From Falsiroseomonas stagni DSM 19981 (GTDB taxonomy: Bacteria; Pseudomonadota; Alphaproteobacteria; Acetobacterales; Acetobacteraceae), in the NCBI RefSeq assembly GCF_900114315.1, contig NZ_FOSQ01000003.1:124001-188000 (forward strand): a stretch of DNA of 64,000 bases, read 5' to 3'. Position 1 is the stretch's first letter; the number at the start of each line of letters is the position of its first letter. The position numbers were made by a program, and so were the translations under genes. Positions 27,792-35,698 of this stretch are shown here, piece by piece. The notes under the pieces were generated by a model. That model worked only from the letters and a program-made list of their open reading frames with translations. It did no database searches and was not told the origin of the DNA.

Positions 27792-28349
27792 TTACCACCC
27801 CTTCGCCCGATGCACCCGCCGCAGCAGCAGGTTCACCGCCCCCGCATTCGTGGGATGCGGATGCGCCGCCCCCAGCACCAGCGGGCGGAGGTCCGGCGCG
27901 TTCAGCCAGTGCGGCAATTCGCGCTTGAGGATACCCCCCTCCGGCTGCGGCCCCTTCCCCGTCACCACGGTCACGGTGCGGATGCCGTCCGCCGCCGCGT
28001 CATGGATGAAGGCGCGCAGCGCCGCATGCGCCTCCTGCACCCGTCGCCCATGCAAATCGAGCGTGCGTTCGGCGCGCATGTCGCCGCGCCGCAGCGCCGT
28101 CCAGCGCTTGCGGTCGAGCCCGCCCGGCGCCTCCCCCACCCGGATCTCGGGGATGGCGGGGCGCCCGGCCGGCTTGGGCGCGGGCTTCACCAGGATGGGC
28201 TCCGCCGGCGGCACCGGCGGCGGCGCGGGCGGCGCTTCCGGCGCGGCGGGGCGCGCGCGGCCGAACAGCGGCGTGATCTCCGCCGTATAGGCGTGCCACA
28301 GCGCGAGGTCGGTGCCGCTCAGCCCCTTGGGTCGCGCGCGTCGGATCAC
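27792..28349 (-). CDS. Smr-domain protein
   Basis: This 185-aa protein has a C-terminal Smr domain: LDLHGRRVQEAHAAL (about 94-108) and VVTGKGPQPEGGILKRELP, the sequence of the MutS2-type small DNA/RNA nuclease domain. A proline- and alanine-rich linker separates it from a basic N-terminus (MIRRARPKGLS). A role in nucleic-acid cleavage is expected from the family, but no partner is encoded here. It stands eight bases after lutC on the same strand. Confidence 0.88.
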   Translation of the reverse strand: MIRRARPKGLSGTDLALWHAYTAEITPLFGRARPAAPEAPPAPPPVPPAEPILVKPAPKPAGRPAIPEIRVGEAPGGLDRKRWTALRRGDMRAERTLDLHGRRVQEAHAALRAFIHDAAADGIRTVTVVTGKGPQPEGGILKRELPHWLNAPDLRPLVLGAAHPHPTNAGAVNLLLRRVHRAKGW

Positions 28350-28357
28350 GGCGGGGA

Positions 28358-29083
28358 TCAGCCCCCGGGCGCGGCGGGGCTGGCCAGGCCGGGGGCTGCT
28401 TCGTCCTCCAGCAGCAGCACATGCAGGCGGCGGGGGCCGTGGGCGCCGAGTTCCAGCGTCTGCTCGATATCCGCGCTGCGGGAGGGGCCGGTGACGAACA
28501 TCAGGTTGCGCGGCATGAAGCCGCCGGTCAGCGGGTCCTTCCGCTCCGCCCGCAGCCGGTCCCAGGCTTCCTCATAGGCGCCGACGATGGCCGAGGCGCG
28601 GAGCACGACGATCTCCGTCTCCGGCAGCAGGTTGAGCGTGGCGGGGCGGACGGGGTCGGAGGGGAAGAGGATCGTTCCCGTTTCCGCCACGCCCGCCCAG
28701 CCATGCTGGAGGGAGACGACATCGCCATCCCGGGCGCGCCGCGCCTCCCGCTCGATCATCGGGCGGGCGGACCAGTCGATGGCGGCGAGTTCGGGGTGGG
28801 GGGCGACCACCAGGCGGGCGGGCAGGTTCTGGGCGGCGAGGAAATCCGCCACCGCGGCCGGGATCGCGGCCAGATCCGGCACCCGTTCGACCGTGCCGAA
28901 TTCCTTCTCCACATTGCGGATGAAAAGCGCGATCTGCTCCGGCCGCGGCAGGCGGGACCGCGCCGGGATCAGGTGGCGCGGGTGGGTCGCCAGGCGCCCT
29001 TCCAGCATGGCGCGCTGGTCTGTGGGCAGGGGCCCGCGCTTCAGGCCGCGGCGGATGGCGCCGAGGATGGCTTCCTTGCTCAT
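28358..29083 (-). CDS. lutC: Lactate utilisation protein C
   Basis: This 241-aa LUD-domain protein is the third component of the LutABC L-lactate oxidase. Family sequence includes SLQHGWAGVAETGTIL, PRNLMFVTGPSRSADIEQ and LGAHGPRRLHVLLLE. It overlaps the end of the 81-aa gene by four bases and thus belongs to the same transcript as lutB. Confidence 0.9.
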   Translation of the reverse strand: MSKEAILGAIRRGLKRGPLPTDQRAMLEGRLATHPRHLIPARSRLPRPEQIALFIRNVEKEFGTVERVPDLAAIPAAVADFLAAQNLPARLVVAPHPELAAIDWSARPMIEREARRARDGDVVSLQHGWAGVAETGTILFPSDPVRPATLNLLPETEIVVLRASAIVGAYEEAWDRLRAERKDPLTGGFMPRNLMFVTGPSRSADIEQTLELGAHGPRRLHVLLLEDEAAPGLASPAAPGG

Positions 29084-29325
29084 TGGCCCTGGTCCCGCGC
29101 GGCGGCGGCCTGCTCGGCCTCCATGGCGTCACGCACCGCCTGTTCCAGCACCGCCAGGGACCGTTCGATCCGGTCGAGGTCCTGGTTCAGCCTTGCGGCC
29201 GGGGTGTCGGCATCGATGGCGGCGTAGATCTCGGCCAGCGTGCCGGTCGGGCGCTGCGGCACGCGGGCGGGCTGGTTCTGCGGAAAGCGGTATCCGTGCA
29301 CGCGCTCTGCCTCATGGTCGCTCAT
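29080..29325 (-). CDS. Small protein of unknown function within the lut operon
   Basis: This 81-aa protein has no recognisable domain, signal or Cys. Its second half is a predicted helix (LNQDLDRIERSLAVLEQAVR). It overlaps lutB at its start and lutC at its end by four bases each, so it is translated in step with both. In the classical lutABC operon the genes follow directly, so this is an extra gene, possibly an accessory subunit. Confidence 0.7.
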   Translation of the reverse strand: MSDHEAERVHGYRFPQNQPARVPQRPTGTLAEIYAAIDADTPAARLNQDLDRIERSLAVLEQAVRDAMEAEQAAAARDQGQ

Positions 29326-30755
29326 CGGCGGGCTTCCTTCTGCCGGGCCTGGTAGCGGGCCATGAAGGTGCCTCCCGGTTCGGGCGCCGGCAGGTCACGC
29401 CCCTCCGTCCATCCGCCGGCGAAGGGCAGCCAGCGGAAGGCGCCCTTGCCGCGGCTCAGAGCCGACAGCGCGCGGATGCCGAGGCGGGTTGCGAGCCGGT
29501 AGGCGGAAGGCCGCCGCGCGAACCAGGCCCAGAGGGCGAGGTTGGAGCGGATGCCCTGGGGGGAGAGGTGGCGTTCGAATTCCCGTTCGCGCCAGTGGCG
29601 CATCAGCTTGGGCAGCGGGATCTTCACGGGGCAGACGCTTTCGCATTTGCCGCAGAAGGTGCTGGCGTTGGGCAGGTGCCCGGCCTTGTCGACGCCGACC
29701 AGGGTTGGCGTCAGCACGCTGCCCATCGGGCCCGGATAGACCCACCCATAGGCATGGCCGCCGACCGCGCCATAGACGGGGCAGTGGTTCATGCAGGCGG
29801 CGCAGCGGATGCAGCGCAGCATCTCCTGGAAGTCGGTCCCCATCATGTTGGACCGGCCATTGTCGATGAGCACCACATGATACTCTTCCGGCCCGTCCAG
29901 GTCTTCGGGCCGGCGCACGCCGGTGGAGAAGGTGGTGTAGACGGAGAAATCCTGGCCGGTGGCGGAGCGCGCCAGAAGGCGGAGGAGGGAGGTGCAGTCC
30001 TCCAGCGTCGGCACGACCTTCTCGATGCTGGCGAGGACGATGTGCACGCGCGGCAGCGTCTGCGTCAGGTCGCCATTGCCTTCATTGGTGACGATGACGC
30101 TGCTGCCGGTCTCCGCGATCAGGAAGTTGGCGCCGGTGATGCCGACATCCGCCGCCAGGAATTTCTGGCGGAGGCGGGTGCGCGCTTCCGCCAGGATATC
30201 GCGGCGTTCGTTGAACACCCGGTCCTTGGGAAGATCCGTGTGGGACAGGCGAAACTGAGCCTCCCAATCCTCCCGGTTCAAATGGAAGGCGGGGGCGATG
30301 ATGTGGCTGGGGTGTTCGTGGCGAAGCTGGATGATGTACTCGCCGAGGTCGGTCTCGACCGGCTGGATGCCATGGGCCTCCAGATGGTCGTTCACGCCGA
30401 TCTCCTCGGAGATCATGGACTTGCCCTTGGTGACCGTCCGCGCACCGGCCTTGCGGCAGATGTCGAGCACGGCGGCGCGGGCATCGGCGGCGGTGGAGCA
30501 CCAATGGACCTGGCCGCCCGCGCGCTCGACATTGGCGGCATAGGTCTCGAGGTAGAAATCGAGATTGGCGAGGGTGTGGTTCTTGATGTCGCGGCCGGTG
30601 TCGCGAAGCGTCTCGAACTCCGGCAGGGCGGCGACGGCGGCGGCGCGGCGCTGGAGGAAGGCGCCCTTGGCCTTGCCGAGGGCCTTCTGGAGGCCGGCAT
30701 CTTCGAGCGCCGCGGCGGCGTTGCGCTTGAAGGCGGGGGAGGTGACCTGGACCAT
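29322..30755 (-). CDS. lutB: Iron-sulfur lactate oxidase subunit LutB
   Basis: This 477-aa protein has an N-terminal LUD domain (VTKGKSMISEEIGVN, ITGANFLIAETGSSVIVTNE) and two ferredoxin-type cluster motifs, CIRCAACMNHCP and CGKCESVCP. Together with LutA and LutC it oxidises L-lactate to pyruvate using [4Fe-4S] clusters. The ATG at 30755 follows AGGAG with a good gap. In the direction of transcription it should follow lutA, but an opposite-strand module of about 0.9 kb lies between them, so it needs its own promoter. Confidence 0.94.
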   Translation of the reverse strand: MVQVTSPAFKRNAAAALEDAGLQKALGKAKGAFLQRRAAAVAALPEFETLRDTGRDIKNHTLANLDFYLETYAANVERAGGQVHWCSTAADARAAVLDICRKAGARTVTKGKSMISEEIGVNDHLEAHGIQPVETDLGEYIIQLRHEHPSHIIAPAFHLNREDWEAQFRLSHTDLPKDRVFNERRDILAEARTRLRQKFLAADVGITGANFLIAETGSSVIVTNEGNGDLTQTLPRVHIVLASIEKVVPTLEDCTSLLRLLARSATGQDFSVYTTFSTGVRRPEDLDGPEEYHVVLIDNGRSNMMGTDFQEMLRCIRCAACMNHCPVYGAVGGHAYGWVYPGPMGSVLTPTLVGVDKAGHLPNASTFCGKCESVCPVKIPLPKLMRHWREREFERHLSPQGIRSNLALWAWFARRPSAYRLATRLGIRALSALSRGKGAFRWLPFAGGWTEGRDLPAPEPGGTFMARYQARQKEARR

Positions 30756-30876
30756 GGGAACTCCTGTCGGGCCCAATCTAGCGCGTCGGGGCGGATTGGT
30801 CAGGGGCTTGGCGGTGGGGCCGCCTCTCGCCCATGTGCCTTTTCTGCAACACATAGGCGGTATACCATGCCCGCCA

Positions 30877-30984
30877 ATGAGTGAGATCAGTAACGATACG
30901 GCAATGAGGTTGTTGCAGCCTCACCCTGCCGATAAGTTGGAGGCATGGCCGTTGTCCTCAGCTACACGACGGGCGCCGCGTTGA
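30877..30984 (+). pseudogene. Possible SRAP/HMCES-type C-terminal remnant
   Basis: A 35-codon frame ends with NDTAMRLLQPHPADKLEAWP followed by LSSATRR. That resembles the conserved C-terminal block LLxPxPAExMEAWPVSxxVN of SOS-response-associated peptidases. Nothing upstream in any frame continues the resemblance, and the frame ends soon after. It overlaps the start of the next gene in another frame. It may be debris left by insertion of the toxin module, or a chance similarity. Confidence 0.35.
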
Positions 30985-31193
30985 CCTACACGCCAGCGCC
31001 AGCCCCCCCGCAGGATGCCTCCCCGGAAGCGGTGGCTGCATCGAACGTCTTCGCGACCGCGGCAGGGCTGGAACTCGAGGAAGGATTGGCGCGCGGCACG
31101 CCCTATCCGACGGTCGAAGGCGGGCGCGTCGTCTGGGTACACCCTGACGGATCACGCCGCCTTTCGGCCAACCAGGCATCCCCCCGGGCCTGA
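30945..31193 (+). CDS. Small protein preceding the zeta-like toxin (candidate antitoxin)
   Basis: This 82-aa protein has no familiar domain. Its C-terminal part (GTPYPTVEGGRVVWVHPDGS) looks like a short beta-rich segment. It ends nine bases before the zeta-like gene, the usual layout of an antitoxin gene ahead of its toxin, which is the only basis for the call. The first possible ATG is at 30945, with GGAGG only one base before it, too close for normal use. Translation may therefore be coupled to the upstream short frame. Confidence 0.5.
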   Translation: MAVVLSYTTGAALTYTPAPAPPQDASPEAVAASNVFATAAGLELEEGLARGTPYPTVEGGRVVWVHPDGSRRLSANQASPRA

Positions 31194-31202
31194 CCAGCAC
31201 CC

Positions 31203-31832
31203 GTGGCTGCCGAAGGCTGGCTCTGGATCGTCGCGGGACCCAACGGTTCCGGCAAGTCCACGCTGGCGCGCAGCGGGGCCCTGCAGGCGTGGCACCCCTC
31301 GATACCCTCCGTTGCCCAATCGCCGGACGACATCGCCAGGCTGCTGCCGCCAGTCGTCCCGGGGGCTTCCGCCTTCGCCTATGTCCGGGCAGCGCAGACT
31401 CTGTCCGACTCCCTTGTGGAGGAAGCGGTGCATGCGGGCCGCACGATCCTGGTCGAGACCGTGGGCAGTTCACCGAAATTCTTCGCCCTCATCGACCTGG
31501 CGCGAAAGATCGGGCGCCGCTTCGGGATCATCTACGTCACCGTCGAACTCGCTGACCTGAATGTCGCGCGGGTCGCGCATCGCGTGGCCCTCGGCGGCCA
31601 TGATGTGCCGAGCGAACGTGTCCTCGCGCGCCGTGATGCGTCCTATGCCAATTTCCCGGAATTCGCAGGCCGGGCCGATGCAGGACTCGTCATCGACAAT
31701 TCGCTGACCGACCGCGCCACGCACCGGCCGCAACCGCGGATACTGGCGGAGAAGCGCGAGGACGGTGCGTGGCGCGTCGTCGATGGCAGCGTGGCACCAA
31801 GGCTGACGCACTGGATCGCCGCCCAAGGGTGA
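31203..31832 (+). CDS. Zeta-toxin-like kinase
   Basis: This 209-aa P-loop protein has Walker A GPNGSGKST at residues 12-20 and the zeta/AAA pattern RVALGGHDVPSERVLARR (about 127-144) followed by VIDNS. Zeta toxins phosphorylate UDP-N-acetylglucosamine-type sugars and block cell-wall synthesis; some relatives have other substrates. The start is GTG at 31203. Its coding is visibly less GC-rich at third positions than its neighbours, which hints at recent acquisition. It runs against the lut genes on both sides and ends 34 bases before the lutA stop. Confidence 0.8.
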   Translation: MAAEGWLWIVAGPNGSGKSTLARSGALQAWHPSIPSVAQSPDDIARLLPPVVPGASAFAYVRAAQTLSDSLVEEAVHAGRTILVETVGSSPKFFALIDLARKIGRRFGIIYVTVELADLNVARVAHRVALGGHDVPSERVLARRDASYANFPEFAGRADAGLVIDNSLTDRATHRPQPRILAEKREDGAWRVVDGSVAPRLTHWIAAQG

Positions 31833-31866
31833 CATGCCAGGGGTGACAAGCCGGGGGAGAGGCGCG

Positions 31867-32634
31867 CTACCGCGCCTCCCCGATCGGCGCGACATCGCCG
31901 GTGACGCCTGCCAGCACTTCCGCCACGTGCCGGACCTTCACCGCCGATCCTTCGCGCTTCAGCTTGCCCGCCATGTTCAGCAGGCAGCCGAGGTCGCCGG
32001 CCAGCAGCGTGTCCGCGCCCGTCGCCGCCACGTCCTTCGCCTTGTCGCCGACCATGCGGTTGGAGATGTCGGGATACTTCACGCAGAAGGTGCCGCCGAA
32101 GCCGCAGCAGATTTCCGGCTCTGCCATTTCCTTCAGGGCCAGGCCTTCGACCGTGGAGAGCAGCGCGCGGGGCTGGGCCTTCACGCCGAGTTCGCGGAGC
32201 CCCGAGCAGCTGTCGTGATAGGTGGCGATGCCGTCATAGCGCGCCGTGACGGATGTCAGGCCGAGCACGTCGGTCAGGAAGGATGTCAGCTCATGCGTCT
32301 TGGCGCCCAGCGCCTCCGCCTTGCCGCGATAGAACGGGTCATCGGCGAAGAGCGAGGGGTAATGGTGCGCGATCTGGCCGGCGCAGGAGCCGGAGGGCGC
32401 GACGGTGTAGTCATAGGGAAAAAAGGCATCGACCACGGCACGGGCCAGGTCGGTGGCGGTGGCGCGGTCCCCGCTGTTGTAGGCGGGCTGGCCGCAGCAG
32501 GTCTGGGTGTCCGGCACCACGACCTCGCAGCCCGCCTCCTCCAGCAGCTTCAGCGCGGCGAAGCCGACACTGGGGCGGTACAGGTCCACCAGGCAGGTGA
32601 CGAAGAGCGCGACGCGGGGGCGGGGCGGGGTCAT
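31867..32634 (-). CDS. lutA: Lactate utilisation protein LutA
   Basis: This 255-aa protein has two CCG domains, TCCGQPAYNSG and ICCGFGGTFCVKYPD, the cysteine-rich cluster-binding modules of LutA/GlpC-like subunits. It starts MTPPRPRVALFVTCLVDLYR, matching the family; an ATG at 32652 would add six residues. It forms the membrane-side partner of LutB. The zeta-like module separates it from lutB, so the two are unlikely to share one uninterrupted short transcript. Confidence 0.92.
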   Translation of the reverse strand: MTPPRPRVALFVTCLVDLYRPSVGFAALKLLEEAGCEVVVPDTQTCCGQPAYNSGDRATATDLARAVVDAFFPYDYTVAPSGSCAGQIAHHYPSLFADDPFYRGKAEALGAKTHELTSFLTDVLGLTSVTARYDGIATYHDSCSGLRELGVKAQPRALLSTVEGLALKEMAEPEICCGFGGTFCVKYPDISNRMVGDKAKDVAATGADTLLAGDLGCLLNMAGKLKREGSAVKVRHVAEVLAGVTGDVAPIGEAR

Positions 32635-32672
32635 GCCCGCAATGTAGGACAACCCCCCGCGATGCGGGAGGG

Positions 32673-33407
32673 TCAGGTTTCGGCCTGTGCCCCGCTGGTG
32701 GGCGCCGGTTCCGCGAAGGGCGGCTTCAGCCAGAGGGGATCGCCCTTGCCCAGGCGCTTCGTCACGAATTCGGCATGGGCGGCGGCCTCGGCCTCGGTGG
32801 GCGCGACCAGGACGGGGCGGCGGGCGACGGGGGCCGCGATCACCACGCCGGGCATCACGGGCTTGGTGGTCACGGCCGCCAGCTCGAACCCCGGCTGCTT
32901 GCCACCCATGAGTTCGAGATAGACTTCCGCCAGCAGCTTCACGTCCAGCAGGGCGTTGTGGCTGGTGCGCATGGAGTTATCGACGCCGAGGCGCCGGCAC
33001 AGCGCATCCAGGCTGTTCGGCAGGCCGGGGTAGCGGCGCTTGGCGATCTCCAGGCTGTCCACCATCCGCGCGCGATCGAGCTTCTTGTGCCCGGCGCGGA
33101 CCAGTTCGGCGTCGAGGAAGCCGAAATCGAAGCGGGCGTTGTGGGCGATGACCTCGCTGTCGCCGAGGAAATCGAGCATCGACTGCGCGATGTCGCGGAA
33201 CAGCGGCTTGCCGCGCAGCATCTCCGCCGTGAAGCCGTGGACCTTCGTGGCTTCCTCGGGGATGTCGCGCTCGGGATCGACCAGCACGTGGAAGGTCTGG
33301 CCGGTGGGCATGAAGTTGTAGATCTCGATGGCCGCGACCTCGATCACCCGGTCGCCGGTGGCGGGGTCGAGGCCGGTGGTCTCGGTGTCGAGCACGATCT
33401 GGCGCAT
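32673..33407 (-). CDS. dnaQ: DNA polymerase III epsilon subunit
   Basis: This 244-aa 3'-5' exonuclease proofreads replication as part of the polymerase III core. The catalytic DEDDh residues are in IVLDTETTGLD (Exo I), AHNARFDFGFL (Exo II) and RTSHNALLDV (Exo III). The ATG at 33407 begins MRQIVLDTETTG as in the family. The C-terminal 60 residues hold the alpha-binding tail. It follows coaE and aroE on the strand, a common alphaproteobacterial order. Confidence 0.93.
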   Translation of the reverse strand: MRQIVLDTETTGLDPATGDRVIEVAAIEIYNFMPTGQTFHVLVDPERDIPEEATKVHGFTAEMLRGKPLFRDIAQSMLDFLGDSEVIAHNARFDFGFLDAELVRAGHKKLDRARMVDSLEIAKRRYPGLPNSLDALCRRLGVDNSMRTSHNALLDVKLLAEVYLELMGGKQPGFELAAVTTKPVMPGVVIAAPVARRPVLVAPTEAEAAAHAEFVTKRLGKGDPLWLKPPFAEPAPTSGAQAET

Positions 33408-33443
33408 GGGAACCTCGAAGAAAGCGCCCCTCCCCTCTCCCAA

Positions 33444-33469
33444 CCCTCTCCCCCCCAGGGGGGAGAGGG
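33444..33469. terminator. Hairpin between coaE and dnaQ
   Basis: CCCTCTCCCC (33444-33453) and GGGGAGAGGG (33460-33469) are perfect 10-bp arms, extendable to 12 with a minimal loop, followed by CTTTT on the plus strand. It sits nine bases beyond the coaE stop. It could be a partial terminator or processing point in the minus-strand operon. Confidence 0.55.
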
Positions 33470-33478
33470 CTTTTCGAA

Positions 33479-34069
33479 TCAGGGTCGGCGCAGGCGGCGG
33501 ACGATCACCTTGATCTGGCGCTGGGCGGCGTGGCGGGACAGGCCCGTCCTTACCACATGATCGGCGCGGCAGCGCTTCTCGGCATCCGGCATCTGTCGGG
33601 CGAGGATGGCGGCGAGGCGTTCCGGCGTCATGCCACCACGGGCCAGGACGCGCGCGCGCTGCGTGGCGGCGGGGGCGGAGACGACGATGACCGCATCGAC
33701 CCGCCCCTCCCCCTTCGTCTCGAACAGTAGGGGCACGTCGAGCACCGCCAGGCCTTCGCCCCGGCGGCGGCAGGCGGCGAGGAAGGCGCGCTCCGCCCGG
33801 CGGACCAGGGGATGGACGATGCGTTCCAGCACGCGCAGCGCGGCGGGATCGCCAAGGACGCGGTTTCGCAGCGCCTCCCGGTCCACGCGCCCGTCACGGG
33901 TGGTGCCGGGGAAGGCGGCCTCGATGGGGCGCACGGCGGCACCGCCCCGGGCTTGCAGGCGATGGACGGCGGCATCGGCATCGAAGACCGGCACGCGCAG
34001 GCGCCGGAAGGCCCGGGCGGCGGTGGACTTGCCCATGCCGATGCTGCCCGTGAGGCCCAGGACCTTCAT
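33479..34069 (-). CDS. coaE: Dephospho-CoA kinase
   Basis: This 196-aa enzyme catalyses the last step of CoA synthesis. The P-loop GSIGMGKST is at residues 8-16, followed by FDADAAVH and VLDVPLLFE, standard for CoaE. The ATG at 34069 (MKVLGLTGSIGMGKS) is the family start. The gene begins 13 bases after the aroE stop. Confidence 0.93.
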   Translation of the reverse strand: MKVLGLTGSIGMGKSTAARAFRRLRVPVFDADAAVHRLQARGGAAVRPIEAAFPGTTRDGRVDREALRNRVLGDPAALRVLERIVHPLVRRAERAFLAACRRRGEGLAVLDVPLLFETKGEGRVDAVIVVSAPAATQRARVLARGGMTPERLAAILARQMPDAEKRCRADHVVRTGLSRHAAQRQIKVIVRRLRRP

Positions 34070-34082
34070 GCGCCAGGCACCT

Positions 34083-34940
34083 TCATCGGCGCGGGATGTC
34101 GTGCGCCACGTAGTCCCGCAGCGCCTGGTCCACCTTCGGCTCCACGCCGAACCATTCCCGGAAGCCGGGCCGCGCCTGGTGCAGCAGCATCCCCAGGCCA
34201 TCCACCCCGCGCAGGCCCCGCGCGCGGGCGGCGGCCAGCAGGGGGGTTTCGAGCGGGACATAGACCATGTCGGCCACCACCGCCGTGGCGGGCAGGGGCG
34301 CGAGGTCGATCTCCAGCGGCGGCTCCCCCACCATGCCGAGCGACGTGCCGTTCACCAGCAGGCTCGCTGCCTCCAGCGGCGCCGCGGTCGCGACCTCCAC
34401 CGGCCCGCCGAGGTCGCGGGCCAGCGCCTCCGCCCGCGCGGGGGTGCGGTTGACGAGGATCAGGCGCGGGCAGCCGGCATCGAGCAGCGCGGCCGCCACC
34501 GCCCGCACCGCGCCCCCGGCGCCGAGGATCACGGCCGGGCCATCGGCCGCCGCCCAGCCCGGCGCCTGTTCCCGGATGGATTCGAGAAAACCGTAGCCAT
34601 CGGTGCTGGTGCCGTGGATGCGGCCATCGGCATCGAAGACCAGCGTGTTCACCGATCCCGCCCGCTTCGCCACCTGGTCCACCACGTCGCACAGCGCATA
34701 GGCCGCTTCCTTGTGGGGGATGGTGACATTGGCGCCGGCGAAGCCGAGATCGGCCAGGGCGCGCACCGCCGTGGCGAACCGCTCCGGCCGCACGGGCAGG
34801 GGCAGGTAGGCGCCATCGATGCCATGCCTGGCCAGCCACCAGCCATGCAGGCGGGGTGACCGGGAATGCGCGACGGGCCAGCCCAGCACGCCCGCCTTGC
34901 GGGCCTTACCGGAGAGGGTCGGAGAAGGGCTCGTTTCCAT
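34083..34940 (-). CDS. aroE: Shikimate dehydrogenase
   Basis: This 285-aa NADP-dependent enzyme reduces 3-dehydroshikimate to shikimate. The signature GWPVAHSRSPRLHGWWL with conserved Ser residues, NVTIPHKEAA with the catalytic Lys, and GAGGAVRAV for NADP binding are present. The C-terminal DGLGMLLHQARPGFREWFG is typical. It is the first gene of the aroE-coaE-dnaQ group and faces the GntR gene. Confidence 0.95.
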   Translation of the reverse strand: METSPSPTLSGKARKAGVLGWPVAHSRSPRLHGWWLARHGIDGAYLPLPVRPERFATAVRALADLGFAGANVTIPHKEAAYALCDVVDQVAKRAGSVNTLVFDADGRIHGTSTDGYGFLESIREQAPGWAAADGPAVILGAGGAVRAVAAALLDAGCPRLILVNRTPARAEALARDLGGPVEVATAAPLEAASLLVNGTSLGMVGEPPLEIDLAPLPATAVVADMVYVPLETPLLAAARARGLRGVDGLGMLLHQARPGFREWFGVEPKVDQALRDYVAHDIPRR

Positions 34941-35001
34941 GATGATGCCAGTGAAGCATCGCGCCGGGCGGGGTCAATGGCACCGCCATGATGTTTGCTG
35001 A

Positions 35002-35036
35002 TTGCCGTTTTCGAAAATCGATTATACAGAATAGGG
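35002..35036 (+). promoter_or_regulatory. AT-rich promoter/operator region before the GntR gene
   Basis: Within a GC-rich region there is TTGCCG (35002-35007), a perfect palindrome TTTTCGAAAA (35008-35017) and TATACA (35023-35028), followed by AATAGG before the ATG at 35039. The two boxes are 15 bases apart, short for sigma-70. The palindrome and the AT-rich flank are plausible operators for GntR autoregulation. Confidence 0.45.
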
Positions 35037-35038
35037 CT

Positions 35039-35698
35039 ATGGCCGAACCCCTCTCCACCCCCGCCTATGCCCGCCTGCGGGACCGCCTCCGCGCCGATAT
35101 CCTGGGCGGCGCCTGGCAGCCCGGCACGCACCGCACGCTGGGCGCGCTGGCGGCGGAGCACGGCGTCTCCATGTCCCCGGTGCGGGAGGCGCTGCTGGCG
35201 CTGGAGGGGGAGGGGCTGGTCGAGATCCGCCAGCATCGCGGCGCCGTGGTGCCGGTGCTGGACGCCAGGCTCTTCGCCGATCTCTACGACCTCCGCGGTG
35301 CCCTGCAGTCCCTGCTGGCCCGCCGCGCGGCGGAACGGGCGACCCCGGCGCAGCTGGCCGCCATGGCGGTGCATGAGGCCGCCTATGCCGAGGCAGCCGC
35401 GAAGGGCGACGCCGCCGCGGCGCTGGCGGCGAATGAGGCCTTCCACGATGCGCTGGAGGCTTCGGCGGACAACCCGCAGGCCACCGCGCTCTACAAGGCG
35501 CGGAGCGCCTTCGTGAATGCGGTGCGGCTGCGCCTCGGCTTCGGGCAGGCGCGCATGGCGGAAGCCGCCGCGCAGCACCGCGCCATCCTGGCCGCCATCG
35601 CGGCCCGCGAACCGGAGGCCGCCGCCGCCGCGGCCTTCGCCCATGCCATGGCGGCCAAGCGCGACCTGATCGCGCGGTTGGAGGACGGAAAAGCATGA
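35039..35698 (+). CDS. GntR-family transcriptional regulator (FCD type)
   Basis: This 219-aa protein has a winged HTH (YARLRDRLRADILGGAWQPG then SMSPVREALLALEGEGLVEI) and an FCD ligand-binding domain with FHDALEASADNP, whose Asp/His residues usually bind metal. The ATG at 35039 is favoured over an ATG at 34988 because the shorter form matches the family and leaves room for a promoter. Its stop overlaps the Bug gene start (ATGA), so it regulates the operon it heads. Confidence 0.9.
   Translation: MAEPLSTPAYARLRDRLRADILGGAWQPGTHRTLGALAAEHGVSMSPVREALLALEGEGLVEIRQHRGAVVPVLDARLFADLYDLRGALQSLLARRAAERATPAQLAAMAVHEAAYAEAAAKGDAAAALAANEAFHDALEASADNPQATALYKARSAFVNAVRLRLGFGQARMAEAAAQHRAILAAIAAREPEAAAAAAFAHAMAAKRDLIARLEDGKA

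Noticed and set aside
30827-30860. Second SRAP remnant beginning MC (ATGTGCCTTTTC)
   Set aside because: Only seven codons before a stop; the resemblance to the MCxxY start of SRAP proteins is limited to the first two residues.
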